A stretch of DNA of 64,000 nt from Chitinophaga pinensis (GCA_943324745.2 CALPMT020000005.1:1-64000); one strand, 5' to 3'; numbered from the stretch's first letter, positions 37,589-46,346 are shown. Translations and numbers: made by a program. The notes: a model not told the origin generated them from the letters alone.

Positions 37589-38593
37589 ATGAAAATTTCA
37601 GCATCTATATATAGTGATAAAAAACGTCCATTAAAAGACGTGATTTTTGATTTAGTCGCACATCAAGTCGATTTGTTACATGTTGATTGTAATGATGATG
37701 TTTCTGTTTTTGATGATATTAAAAAAATTCGTTCTTGGTGTGATCTACCCATTGATTTACATATAATTACACCTTATCCAAGTAAATATGTTGATTTACT
37801 ACGCGATAATCCTGTGGAATATGTGACTTTTCAATACGAAGATTTAATAGAGAAAATTGAATTTCCTTCCAATTTTTCAGGAAAAAAAGGCTTAGCAGTT
37901 ATTACTCCTACGGATGTTTCAGTTTTTCAAAAATATGATGATTTTGATTTTATTTTGGTCATGGCAACGATTCCAGGTCAAAGTGGTGGAGTGTTTGATA
38001 CCTACAATTTTTCCAAAATTCGTAAATTCAAAAAGCTATACCCTTCAAAATCTGTACATGTTGATGGAGGAGTAAATGGGGAAGTATCATTTATTTTAAG
38101 AAATATGGGCGTTAGTAGTTCTGTTTCTGGGTCTTATTTATTCAATGGTCCGAGTATTGGACACGCTTTGATGAACCTGACTAAACGTAATGTTGAATCT
38201 CAATTTGTAGTGCGTGATTTTATGATACCCTTGGATGAAAGTCCTGTAATTCATGAAGATAAATTGTCATTCAAACATGTTCTTGAGACTATAGAACATG
38301 GGAAGCTAGGTTTTGCTTTAGTGTTAAAAGAAAATAATGAATATGTAGGATTAGTTTCCAATGCGGATGTACGTAAGTCTTTACTTAATTCCATAGATGA
38401 TTTAACAAATTTGAATGTGCTATCCATGATTAATAGAGATTCTATTGGAATTCAAGATACTGCGACTGTCAATGAAATGTTACAATTAATCAAAAAATAT
38501 GCTTTTCCAATTACGTATTTACCCGTGTTGAATGGGGCGAATAAAGCATTGGGAATTGTTACTTTTGTGAACCTAATTCGAGGAGAAATATGA
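37589..38593 (+). CDS. Ribulose-phosphate 3-epimerase-like barrel fused to two CBS domains
   Basis: 334 residues. Residues 1-195 match ribulose-phosphate 3-epimerase. The metal/catalytic set H31, D33 (LLHVD), H58 (DLHII) and D159 (VHVDGGVN) is conserved, as are the phosphate loops IPGQSGG at 128-134 and GSYLF at 181-185. Residues 208-334 are a CBS pair (MIPLDESPVIHEDKLSF, LVSNADVRKSLL), usually an adenosine-nucleotide sensor. The layout parallels KdsD (sugar isomerase plus CBS pair) but with an unrelated catalytic domain. Its stop overlaps the DAHP synthase start by 4 nt. Likely an allosteric phosphopentose epimerase; substrate inferred. Confidence 0.78.
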   Translation: MKISASIYSDKKRPLKDVIFDLVAHQVDLLHVDCNDDVSVFDDIKKIRSWCDLPIDLHIITPYPSKYVDLLRDNPVEYVTFQYEDLIEKIEFPSNFSGKKGLAVITPTDVSVFQKYDDFDFILVMATIPGQSGGVFDTYNFSKIRKFKKLYPSKSVHVDGGVNGEVSFILRNMGVSSSVSGSYLFNGPSIGHALMNLTKRNVESQFVVRDFMIPLDESPVIHEDKLSFKHVLETIEHGKLGFALVLKENNEYVGLVSNADVRKSLLNSIDDLTNLNVLSMINRDSIGIQDTATVNEMLQLIKKYAFPITYLPVLNGANKALGIVTFVNLIRGEI

Positions 38594-39588
38594 TACTTCA
38601 ATTACAAAATAATATTACTGAACAAGCTGCGGTAAAATTAGCTTCAGAAATACAAGCTTTTCACATTTCCTATGAAGGTGAAAATTACTTAATAACCGGA
38701 TCAGGGGTTAAGGAAGTACCAAGTCAATTAGTGGATAAAACAGTAAATAATTGGGTGTTTGAAAACGATTTACAGTTAGGTTCGAGTAAATTTTCAATAA
38801 AAAAACGTACCGTTCAGTTTGGTAATGTGTTGCTTGGAGGTGATACTAAAAATACCGTTATTATCGGTGGACCTTGTTCGGTAGAAAGTGAAGAACAAAT
38901 TCGAACTTCTGCAGGTTTTATTAGTGGTTTAGGTTTGAATGTTTTGAGAGGTGGTTGCTACAAACCAAGAACTAGTCCATATAGTTTTCAAGGCCTAGGT
39001 TTAGAAGGATTGCAACTATTAGCGAAAATGCGCGAAGAATTTGGATTAACTATTATTACAGAAGTTCGTGATGCGACTCAGATAGAGGAAGTGATTGAAT
39101 ATTCGGATGTCATCCAAGTAGGAGCTAAAGCAATGTATGATCAAGGAATTTTACGTGCATGTGCCAAAACACAAAAACCTATATTAATCAAACGTGGTTT
39201 CGGAACGACCTTACAAGAATTTGTTCAAGCTGCTGAATTTGTACTTTCTGGCGGAAATCCAAACGTAATTTTGTGTGAACGTGGTATTCGAACTTTTGAA
39301 ACAGGTACTCGTTTTACATTAGATTTATGTGGCGTTGCTTGGTTAAAACAGCATACTAATTTACCAATCATTTTAGATCCAAGTCATGCAATGGGTTATG
39401 CCTATGGCGTTGCGGATTTAGCACGTGCTTGTGTAGCAATGGGAATTGATGGTTTGTTGATTGAAGCGCATCCAGATCCATCAGTTGCAAAATCGGATGC
39501 ATCCCAACAATTGAATCATCCAGAATTTGAAAGTTTAATCTCTTCTTTACGTCCTGTAGCAACAAGCGTAGGATATAACATTGTATAA
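38590..39588 (+). CDS. 3-deoxy-7-phosphoheptulonate (DAHP) synthase, class I-beta
   Basis: 332 residues. An N-terminal region of about 80 residues resembles the ferredoxin-like regulatory domain of Thermotoga-type enzymes. The barrel has GPCSVES at 94-100, LRGGCYKPRTSPYSFQG (PEP and metal site), ILCERGIRTFE, DPSHAMG and IEAHPDPSVAKSDASQQL. These fit DAHP synthase and not KdsA, whose loop reads differently. It joins PEP and erythrose 4-phosphate at the entry to the aromatic pathway. There is no chorismate mutase fusion, unlike many Bacteroidota. The next gene begins directly after the stop codon. Confidence 0.87.
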   Translation: MILQLQNNITEQAAVKLASEIQAFHISYEGENYLITGSGVKEVPSQLVDKTVNNWVFENDLQLGSSKFSIKKRTVQFGNVLLGGDTKNTVIIGGPCSVESEEQIRTSAGFISGLGLNVLRGGCYKPRTSPYSFQGLGLEGLQLLAKMREEFGLTIITEVRDATQIEEVIEYSDVIQVGAKAMYDQGILRACAKTQKPILIKRGFGTTLQEFVQAAEFVLSGGNPNVILCERGIRTFETGTRFTLDLCGVAWLKQHTNLPIILDPSHAMGYAYGVADLARACVAMGIDGLLIEAHPDPSVAKSDASQQLNHPEFESLISSLRPVATSVGYNIV

Positions 39589-40278
39589 ATGGTTTTTTTA
39601 GAACAAAATATTCGTGGACTTTGTACTAAATTTGGTTTAGATTTCGAGTCTTTTTTAGCTGATTTTCAAGTGGAAAGCGTGACCGAAATTCCATTAGTGG
39701 AGTTGGAAGCGATTACAGAAGAATATGAATTAGATTTACATGCGCTCTTATTCAAATCGCTCTTTAAAAATGAGTATCTGACAGAAAAATTAGCTAAAAT
39801 CAAATTGCTTATTTTGGATGTGGATGGTGTGATGACAGACGGAGGTATGATTTTCTCGGAAAATGCAGATCAACAGAAGAAATTCAATACCAAAGACGGT
39901 ATGGGGATTATCGAAGTTGTGAAACAAGGGGAGGTAGAAGTAGGAATTATTTCTTCCGGATTTACAGGTGGGCTGGTGCATAAACGCGCTGAAATGCTTG
40001 GAATGAAACGATGTTATGTTGGTCGTGATTCCAAAATTTCTGTGTTAGAATCCTGGATGGAAGAAATGCAAATTTCATTCGATGAGGTTGCTATCATTGG
40101 AGATGATATTAATGATCTCGGTATTATGCGTGTAGCAGGTTTTTCGGCATGTCCTGCTGATGCTGTAGAAGTAGTTAAAAAACAAGTAGATGTGATTTTG
40201 TCCTTGAAAGGTGGACAAGGTTGTGTTCGAGAATTTATAGATAATTATTTATTACCAACACCGTTGGGAACTATATAA
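39589..40278 (+). CDS. KdsC-like HAD phosphatase with extra N-terminal domain
   Basis: 229 residues. Residues 70-229 are a small HAD phosphatase of the KdsC type without cap: ILDVDGVMTDGG with D77 and D79, FNTKDGMGI, IISSG, IIGDDINDLGIM and the C-terminal KGGQGCVREFID that in KdsC reaches into the neighbouring active site. KdsC removes the phosphate of Kdo 8-phosphate. About 70 extra helical residues precede the domain; KdsC proteins lack them. No kdsA or kdsB is in the window, and the partner is a DAHP synthase, so the substrate may be another 3-deoxy-2-ulosonate phosphate. Confidence 0.8.
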   Translation: MVFLEQNIRGLCTKFGLDFESFLADFQVESVTEIPLVELEAITEEYELDLHALLFKSLFKNEYLTEKLAKIKLLILDVDGVMTDGGMIFSENADQQKKFNTKDGMGIIEVVKQGEVEVGIISSGFTGGLVHKRAEMLGMKRCYVGRDSKISVLESWMEEMQISFDEVAIIGDDINDLGIMRVAGFSACPADAVEVVKKQVDVILSLKGGQGCVREFIDNYLLPTPLGTI

Positions 40279-40281
40279 AAT

Positions 40282-41496
40282 ATGGAAAATTTTAAAATTG
40301 GAATTATAAGAGAAGGAAAGGTGCCTGCTGATTTTCGAGTACCACTTACGCCAGAGCAATGTCAAAGAATACAATCGGAATATCCGCAGGTAGAAATTAT
40401 TGTGCAACCTAGTCCGATTAGAAGTTTTTCCGATAACCAATACACGGACAAAGGAATCTTGGTTCAAGAAGATTTGACAGCATGTGATTTAATAATGGGA
40501 GTAAAAGAAGTTCCTGTTACAGCATTGATTCCGAATAAACGCTTTATGTTTTTTTCGCATACAATTAAAAAACAATCCTACAATAAAAAATTATTACAAG
40601 AAATTCTCGTTAAAAAGATCCAGTTGATTGATTATGAAGTACTTAAAAATAAAGTAGGTAAGCGTTTAATTGGTTTTGGTCGTTATGCCGGTATTGTAGG
40701 TTGTTACAATGGTTTTAGAGCTTTTGGAATGAAAAATAACTTGTATACGATCAAGAAAGCTTCCGAATGCCACGATCGTAAAGAATTAGAAGAAGAATTG
40801 AAAAAAGTGGTTCTACCTGCAAACACAAAGGTCGTAGCGACTGGTTTCGGTCGTGTTGGTTTTGGCGCAAGAGAAATATTACACTTACTTCCAATCATGG
40901 AGGTAGCTCCAAATGAATTCTTAACACAAAGTTTTAACCAAGCGGTATTTACACATTTAGAAGTTGGGGACTACTATGAGCGTAATGACCGTAAAGCGTT
41001 TGATAAGAAAGATTTTTACACGAATCCAAGTGATTATAAATCGATTCTTTCGACATATACAGATCAATCTGATATGTATGTTGCTTGTCATTTCTGGTCG
41101 AATAAATCGCCAAATTTATTGACAAAAGAAGATTTGGAAAAAGAGAATTTACGTTTGAAAGTAGTGGCGGATATTTCATGTGATATTGCAGGACCTATCG
41201 CTTCTACTTTACGTCCAAGTACAATAGCGGATCCTATTTATGGGTACAATCCCAAAACTGGAGAAGAAACAAATTTTCAGAAAGATGGGGTCGTTGCAGT
41301 GATGGCAGTGGATAACTTACCATGTGAATTACCTAAGGATGCATCTGAAGATTTTGGAAACGATTTTATACAATTTATTTTACCAACTTTCTTTAATGGT
41401 GATCCAGATAACATTATTGGAAGAGGAAGTGAAACCACATTAGAAGGAGAATTAACCGAAGGTTTCGCCTACTTACAAGAATATGTAAATGATTAA
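40282..41496 (+). CDS. Alanine dehydrogenase/saccharopine dehydrogenase-like oxidoreductase
   Basis: 404 residues. The N-terminal domain (IGIIREGKVPADFRVPLTPEQC) is the alanine dehydrogenase/transhydrogenase N-domain as found in lysine-forming saccharopine dehydrogenases (Lys1-like), with KEVP, FFSHTIKKQ and the YEVL segment. The nucleotide-binding domain has VVATGFGRVGFGAREIL, and later VADISCDIAGPIASTLRPS and the MAVDNLPCELPKDAS segment. It likely performs an NAD(P)-linked oxidation or reductive amination. It is the fourth gene of the operon, 3 nt after the phosphatase. Substrate unproven. Confidence 0.78.
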   Translation: MENFKIGIIREGKVPADFRVPLTPEQCQRIQSEYPQVEIIVQPSPIRSFSDNQYTDKGILVQEDLTACDLIMGVKEVPVTALIPNKRFMFFSHTIKKQSYNKKLLQEILVKKIQLIDYEVLKNKVGKRLIGFGRYAGIVGCYNGFRAFGMKNNLYTIKKASECHDRKELEEELKKVVLPANTKVVATGFGRVGFGAREILHLLPIMEVAPNEFLTQSFNQAVFTHLEVGDYYERNDRKAFDKKDFYTNPSDYKSILSTYTDQSDMYVACHFWSNKSPNLLTKEDLEKENLRLKVVADISCDIAGPIASTLRPSTIADPIYGYNPKTGEETNFQKDGVVAVMAVDNLPCELPKDASEDFGNDFIQFILPTFFNGDPDNIIGRGSETTLEGELTEGFAYLQEYVND

Positions 41497-41499
41497 AAA

Positions 41500-41611
41500 G
41501 AACAAAGACAGAAAGACCAAAGAGCAAAGACCAAATTATTTCTAGATTTATTTATAGGTTCTAATTTTTTTTCAAAAAGTCTTTCATCTTTTGTCTCTAT
41601 ATCTTTCATCT
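41500..41611. repeat. Spacer with purine-rich and complementary pyrimidine-rich repeat arms
   Basis: The left half (about 41500-41537) is a degenerate AAAGACC/AAAGAG repeat and the right half (about 41573-41610) a TCTTTC/TTTGTC repeat. GAAAGAC at 41511-41517 pairs with GTCTTTC at 41579-41585. It may fold into a long imperfect hairpin between the dehydrogenase and the MFS gene. No promoter recognised. Confidence 0.5.
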
Positions 41612-41617
41612 AAAATA

Positions 41618-42973
41618 ATGGAAAAAGGAAATAAAAAAATAATTAGAGGTTGGGTGTTTTATGACTGGGCTAACTCGGTGTATAATCTTGTAATTTCTTC
41701 TGCAATTTTTCCAATTTTTTATGATACGGTAACTACAAATAATTTCAAAGCAAGATTTTTTAAAACCACGGTTGATAAAGCAAAAGAACTAGATTTACCA
41801 GAGGGAGTAGCCGTTAAAGTAGACTTTTTGGGAGTACAAGTGTCCAATTCTGTTTTATTATCTTTTGTGCTTTCCGCTTCTTTTTTATTGGTGTCATTTT
41901 TATCACCTATGTTGTCTGGAATCGCAGATTATACGGGTAGTAAAAAGAAATTTATGCGTTTTTTCTGCTATTTAGGTTCATTGGCGTGTATTTCATTGTT
42001 TTGGTTCAATCCTGATCATATGGAGTTAGGTATGTTATCTGTCTTTTTGGGTAGTATTGGATTCTGGAATAGTTTGGTTTTTTACAATGCTTTTCTACCA
42101 GAAATTGCTGATAAACAAGATCAAGATAAGATTTCTGCACGTGGGTTTAGTATGGGGTATTTTGGTTCTATGCTTCTTTTAGTGTTGTGTTTAGTTTGGA
42201 TTCAAGTATTTGAATTACCAACTAAATGGTGTTTCGTTTTTGTGGGTTTGTGGTGGATAGGATTTAGTCAAGTCACCTATCGTGCTTTACCTAATAATGT
42301 CTATGGACGAAAGCCAAAAAGAGGTTTGTGGCGTGGTTTTAGAGAGTTGTATATTGTTTATCGTAAGTTCAAGAAAACGCGACGACTAAAAAAATATTTA
42401 TATTCATTTTTCTTTTTTAATACGGGTGTTCAAACGGTAATGTTGATGGCAACCATTTTTGCATCCAAAGAAATTAATTGGTCTAAAGGTGATGAAAAAT
42501 CAGGATTAATAATCGCTATTTTATTAATCCAAATCTTAGGTGCGTTAGGTGCCTTTGTCATGTCGCGATTGTCTGGAAAAATTGGAAATATTAAAACGTT
42601 AATGATTTCTATTTCTATTTGGTTGATCATCTGTGTTGGGGCATATTTTATAACAACCCCAGTGCAATTTTACTTTCTAGCTGCTACTGTAGGTTTGGTA
42701 ATGGGTGGAGTACAAGCAATTGCTCGTTCTACCTATTCTAAATTTTTACCTGAAACTAAAGATCATGCAAGTTATTTCTCTTTTTATGATGTAACTGAGA
42801 AATTAGGAATTGTACTTGGAACATTCTTTTTTGGTATAATTGAAGCAATAACAGGTGACTTAAGATTTTCTGTAATCTCAATCGGAGTTTTCTTTTTAGC
42901 TGGATTTATATTACTCTGGTTTGTTCCTAAAGAAGAAAGAGTACTAAGACGACCTGTAGGGATTAATGAATAA
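41618..42973 (+). CDS. MFS transporter of the UMF1/Atg22-like family
   Basis: 451 residues from ATG 41618. The upstream in-frame ATG (41591) lies in the repeat spacer and gives a non-family N-terminus. GWVFYDWANSVYNLVISSAIFPIFY is the signature of UMF1/Atg22-like transporters, and about 12 membrane segments follow. The yeast Atg22 exports amino acids from the vacuole; bacterial relatives are uncharacterised. The stop shares one base with the next start (TAATG), so it is coupled to the leucine-rich-repeat gene. Confidence 0.83.
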   Translation: MEKGNKKIIRGWVFYDWANSVYNLVISSAIFPIFYDTVTTNNFKARFFKTTVDKAKELDLPEGVAVKVDFLGVQVSNSVLLSFVLSASFLLVSFLSPMLSGIADYTGSKKKFMRFFCYLGSLACISLFWFNPDHMELGMLSVFLGSIGFWNSLVFYNAFLPEIADKQDQDKISARGFSMGYFGSMLLLVLCLVWIQVFELPTKWCFVFVGLWWIGFSQVTYRALPNNVYGRKPKRGLWRGFRELYIVYRKFKKTRRLKKYLYSFFFFNTGVQTVMLMATIFASKEINWSKGDEKSGLIIAILLIQILGALGAFVMSRLSGKIGNIKTLMISISIWLIICVGAYFITTPVQFYFLAATVGLVMGGVQAIARSTYSKFLPETKDHASYFSFYDVTEKLGIVLGTFFFGIIEAITGDLRFSVISIGVFFLAGFILLWFVPKEERVLRRPVGINE

Positions 42974-44142
42974 TGGGTAAGAATAGTGTCATATTTTTTT
43001 TTATCGCTGTGTTTAATATGGTTTTTGCACAGCGTGATAAAGTATATACCGATATAGACGATGCACTTAAAAGTCCATTGAACGTATATAAACTCGATTT
43101 AAGCTATTCCAAGCTTAAAAAAATACCAGATGCTGTTTTTCAATTATTAAACTTAGAAGAATTAAATGTTGCGCAAAATAGGTTGACGACTCTACCAGAA
43201 TCAATTGGAAAGTTGGTTAAACTGAATTACCTACATGCTGCAAATAACAATCTCACTAAACTTCCAGAATCTATTGGGAAATTGATTCAGTTAAGAACTT
43301 TAAATGTGAGTCATAATCAATTGTCAATACTTCCTGTATCGATTTGTGAACTTAAAAACTTAAAAGAATTAGATGTTTCAATCAACAAAATTGTTGCTTT
43401 ACCTGAAAATATTGGTTTTTTAACTAATTTATTTTGGATTGAAGCAAGCAATAATCGTTTGACAACTTTACCAATAACGATGTCAAGTTTACCGAAATTA
43501 GAAGGTTTAAGTCTTTCCATTAATCGATTTGTAGTCTTACCTCCAATTCTTGCTTCAATCAAAAAATTAAAAACATTGAATTTAGGTCGAAATAAAATTA
43601 CAATTATCCCTTCAATTATTGGGGATATGAAAAGTATTACGCGTTTGGATCTTCAAGAAAACGGAATCAAAGAACTTTCTAAAGATATTAGTAAGTTGGT
43701 AAACTTGGTCTATTTAAATTTGAGTTATAACCCACTTGTTAAATTGGATGAAAGTTTTGCTCAATTAACTTCGTTGAAGGAAATGGAAATGACATTTTTA
43801 GAAATGCCTGTTTTCCCAGATGTGATAACAAGATTATTCTACTTAGAAATTTTAAATTTAGGTTATAATAAAATTTCAGTTATTCCAGATGCAATTTCTA
43901 ATTTGGTAAACCTAAAAGAGCTTTATTTAAATGACAATATGTTAAATAAATTACCGAATACAATTGTTGAACTTACAAGTTTAACGCGGTTGGATGTTCA
44001 GTCAAATAAATTGAAAGCCATTCAGGATGATATTTGGACTTTGCCAAGTTTGAAATATATCAATATTGATGGAAATAAAGGGATAAAACTAACTACAGAG
44101 CAACGAAAAATCCTCAAAAAGAAACGTGAAGAAGTATTTTAA
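42973..44142 (+). CDS. Secreted leucine-rich-repeat protein
   Basis: 389 residues with a signal peptide (about 1-19, ending VFAQ). About 13 leucine-rich repeats of 23 residues follow from about residue 40, with the consensus L..L.VS.N.L..LP..I..L, for example NLEELNVAQNRLTTLPESIG. This is the SHOC2/PIRL-like type common in environmental Bacteroidota. There is no C-terminal sorting domain or anchor, so it may stay in the periplasm or be a released binding protein. It is cotranscribed with the MFS gene and ends 10 nt before the convergent SDR gene. Confidence 0.85.
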   Translation: MGKNSVIFFFIAVFNMVFAQRDKVYTDIDDALKSPLNVYKLDLSYSKLKKIPDAVFQLLNLEELNVAQNRLTTLPESIGKLVKLNYLHAANNNLTKLPESIGKLIQLRTLNVSHNQLSILPVSICELKNLKELDVSINKIVALPENIGFLTNLFWIEASNNRLTTLPITMSSLPKLEGLSLSINRFVVLPPILASIKKLKTLNLGRNKITIIPSIIGDMKSITRLDLQENGIKELSKDISKLVNLVYLNLSYNPLVKLDESFAQLTSLKEMEMTFLEMPVFPDVITRLFYLEILNLGYNKISVIPDAISNLVNLKELYLNDNMLNKLPNTIVELTSLTRLDVQSNKLKAIQDDIWTLPSLKYINIDGNKGIKLTTEQRKILKKKREEVF

Positions 44143-44152
44143 TGGTCTAAAA

Positions 44153-44947
44153 TCATGTAGCTTTTTCGTTTTTGATTATTTTCCAAAAAAGTGTAGGTAA
44201 GAATCGTTTAATATAGACTGCATAGATTTCGCGGTTACCAATTAACACTTCTTTTTTCTTGTTGGATACAGCTTTGATAATTTTTATTACGCATGTCGAA
44301 ACGGGCATTCCTGTAGCTTGATTATGATCCATTTCATTGTGTTTTTCACCATTGCCGCGTAGGGCAGACATAGAAATGGGAGTGTTGATTTTTCCGGGAC
44401 ATAAAATGGTTACTGAGATGTTATTTTTTTCTTCTTCTAAAAGTAAACTTTCGTAATATCCGTGCAAAGCATGTTTAGAAGCGCTATAGGCGGAACGAAG
44501 AAAGAATCCAAATTTACCAGCGACACTTGAAGTTACTACGATATGTCCAGTTTGCTGTTTTCTTAAATAGTATAGAACAGTTTTTGTTAATGCAATATTT
44601 CCAAAATAATTGATTTCCATGATTTTTCTATCTACCTCCATGGATGTTTCATGCACTGCTGAACGCTGACTAAGACCTCCATTATTGAATAGTATATCAA
44701 ATCGACCATATTTATCAATAATTGTTTGAAATAAAGTTGGAAACTCCTCTTGTTTTTCTAAATCCAAAGGGATCACCAAATGACGAGTTCGGTGATTCAT
44801 TTTTTTTAGTACTTGTTGCAGAGTTTCTTTATTTCGAGCCGAAAGCACTATGTGTGCACCCAATTGACTCAGTTGAATTGCTAGTTCTTCTCCAATACCT
44901 GAGGAAGCCCCAGTTATCCAAACAACTTTATTTTCGAAGTAATTCAT
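44153..44947 (-). CDS. Short-chain dehydrogenase/reductase
   Basis: 264 residues, classical SDR. The cofactor motif TGASSGIG is at 12-19, NNG at 88-90, and the catalytic S140, Y154 and K158 in VVTSSVAGKFGFFLRSAYSASK. The position of R38 after the second strand (SARNK) favours NADP(H). The C-terminal part is like the DltE/YqjQ-type ketoreductases with a short hydrophobic end (RFLPTLFWKII). Substrate unknown. Divergent from the mechanosensitive channel gene. Confidence 0.87.
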   Translation of the reverse strand: MNYFENKVVWITGASSGIGEELAIQLSQLGAHIVLSARNKETLQQVLKKMNHRTRHLVIPLDLEKQEEFPTLFQTIIDKYGRFDILFNNGGLSQRSAVHETSMEVDRKIMEINYFGNIALTKTVLYYLRKQQTGHIVVTSSVAGKFGFFLRSAYSASKHALHGYYESLLLEEEKNNISVTILCPGKINTPISMSALRGNGEKHNEMDHNQATGMPVSTCVIKIIKAVSNKKKEVLIGNREIYAVYIKRFLPTLFWKIIKNEKAT

Positions 44948-45054
44948 GTATGTAAAAATAGTTAAAAGTATTTGTTAGACAAAAAACGCCAACTCAAAAC
45001 TTATTTCACCTAAAGTCTTGACTTTATTGCTAGTTTAAATCTTTAATTTTCTAC

Positions 45055-45062
45055 TAAATTTG
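45055..45062 (+). promoter_or_regulatory. Candidate -7 box for the MscS gene
   Basis: TAAATTTG matches TAnnTTTG exactly, 22 nt before the start codon. Only a weak TTTA is found in the -33 area. Confidence 0.5.
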
Positions 45063-45084
45063 TATTTAATTTAAAACACCGAAA

Positions 45085-45918
45085 ATGAAAATAGGTTTAC
45101 AAGCAATTGAAAATAAAATATTTGGTTTTTCCATAGAGGAAATTGAGAAATGGGCATTGAAAATAGGGACCGACCTTTTAATGTCTATTGTGATATTACT
45201 TGCTGGATTTTGGTTGGCAAATCTTGCTTCTAAAACGATTCGTCGTGTGTTAAAAAGAAGTAATACCGATGAGAGTTTAGTGACTTTCTTATCAAGTTTG
45301 ACTTCAACTTCCTTGAAGTTATTGGTCGTAGTAACGAGTATCACTCAGTTTGGTATCCAAATGACATCCTTTGTAGCGTTATTAGGTGCTGCAGGATTAG
45401 CTATTGGTATGGCGTTTTCAGGAACCTTATCAAATTTTGCAGGAGGAGTTATGATTTTGGTGTTTAAACCATTTAAAGTGGGAGATACGATTTTAGCGCA
45501 AACTGCTCAAGGAGTAGTGAAAGAGATTCAGATTTTTAATACGCACATTTATACTCCCGATAATAAAGTGGTTATTTTACCGAATGGTCCGATTGCAAAT
45601 GGGAATATTACTAATTTAACAAAAGCAGATAATCGTCGTGTTGATTTTGTCTTTCATTTAGAATATGGTTGTGATTTTGACGATGTAAAGTCTATTTTAT
45701 TTCAGTTGTTTAACGCTGAAAGTCTAGTGCTTCAAGAGCCAAAGCCATTCATTGGAATAGGAGCAATGACAACGGCATCCATTGAAATTCATGCACGTGT
45801 GTGGACGTTTACAGACGATTATTCAAGTGTATTTTACACGTTAAATGAAAAAGTTTATACCGAATTAAATGCGAGAGGGATTCAATTTCACCATGAAAGT
45901 GCAGTTACAAAAGCTTAG
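45085..45918 (+). CDS. Small-conductance mechanosensitive channel, MscS family
   Basis: 277 residues. Three membrane segments are predicted; the pore-lining TM3 is seen in FVALLGAAGLAIGMAFSGTLSNFAGG, rich in Gly/Ala as in MscS. The beta domain follows with VLVFKPFKVGDTI-type MILVFKPFKVGDTILAQ and VVILPNGPIANGNITN. It opens under membrane tension to release solutes in hypo-osmotic shock. The thioesterase gene starts 5 nt downstream and is probably cotranscribed. Confidence 0.92.
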   Translation: MKIGLQAIENKIFGFSIEEIEKWALKIGTDLLMSIVILLAGFWLANLASKTIRRVLKRSNTDESLVTFLSSLTSTSLKLLVVVTSITQFGIQMTSFVALLGAAGLAIGMAFSGTLSNFAGGVMILVFKPFKVGDTILAQTAQGVVKEIQIFNTHIYTPDNKVVILPNGPIANGNITNLTKADNRRVDFVFHLEYGCDFDDVKSILFQLFNAESLVLQEPKPFIGIGAMTTASIEIHARVWTFTDDYSSVFYTLNEKVYTELNARGIQFHHESAVTKA

Positions 45919-45923
45919 TAGGT

Positions 45924-46346
45924 ATGTTTTCATCTGAATTAATTGAAAAGTACGCAAAAAGTAATCACTTTGGTGCATTCATCGGAATGCAGTGCGATAT
46001 TCTTGCAGTTGGAAAAGTAAATTACTATATTACAATAGAAGACAAGCATTTAGCTACACCAATTGCGGCACATGGAGGCGTGATTGCTTCATTGATGGAT
46101 GCAGCCTTAGGTGTTGCTTGTCTAAGTGCTGTAGTAAATGAAAACAAAGTAGTTTCGACGCTAGAATTATCCTTACGCTATTTAAAACCAGCCGTTTTGG
46201 GAGCAACCATTGTCGCGAAATCGGAAGTGATTTCTAAAGGAAATCGAATTTTGGTATCCGAAGTGAAGGTATATCATAAGGAGACGTTGATTGCAACTGG
46301 TTCGGGTACATTTAATGCTTATCCGAAAGAGAAAGCTGGGTATTAA
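45924..46346 (+). CDS. PaaI-type hotdog thioesterase
   Basis: 140 residues, single hotdog domain. AAHGGVIASLMDAALGVACL contains the HGG turn and the Asp (about residue 57) that replaces the catalytic Glu in PaaI-type enzymes. The strands SLRYLKPAV and AKSEVISKGNRILVSEVKV follow. It hydrolyses acyl- or aryl-CoA thioesters. Distinct from the menaquinone-linked thioesterase at 4700-5119 and without pathway neighbours. Confidence 0.82.
   Translation: MFSSELIEKYAKSNHFGAFIGMQCDILAVGKVNYYITIEDKHLATPIAAHGGVIASLMDAALGVACLSAVVNENKVVSTLELSLRYLKPAVLGATIVAKSEVISKGNRILVSEVKVYHKETLIATGSGTFNAYPKEKAGY

Noticed and set aside
38590-39588. Reading the DAHP synthase as KdsA to complete a Kdo pathway
   Set aside because: The KPRTSPYSFQG and ERGIRTFE motifs are those of class I-beta DAHP synthase, and KdsA signatures are absent.
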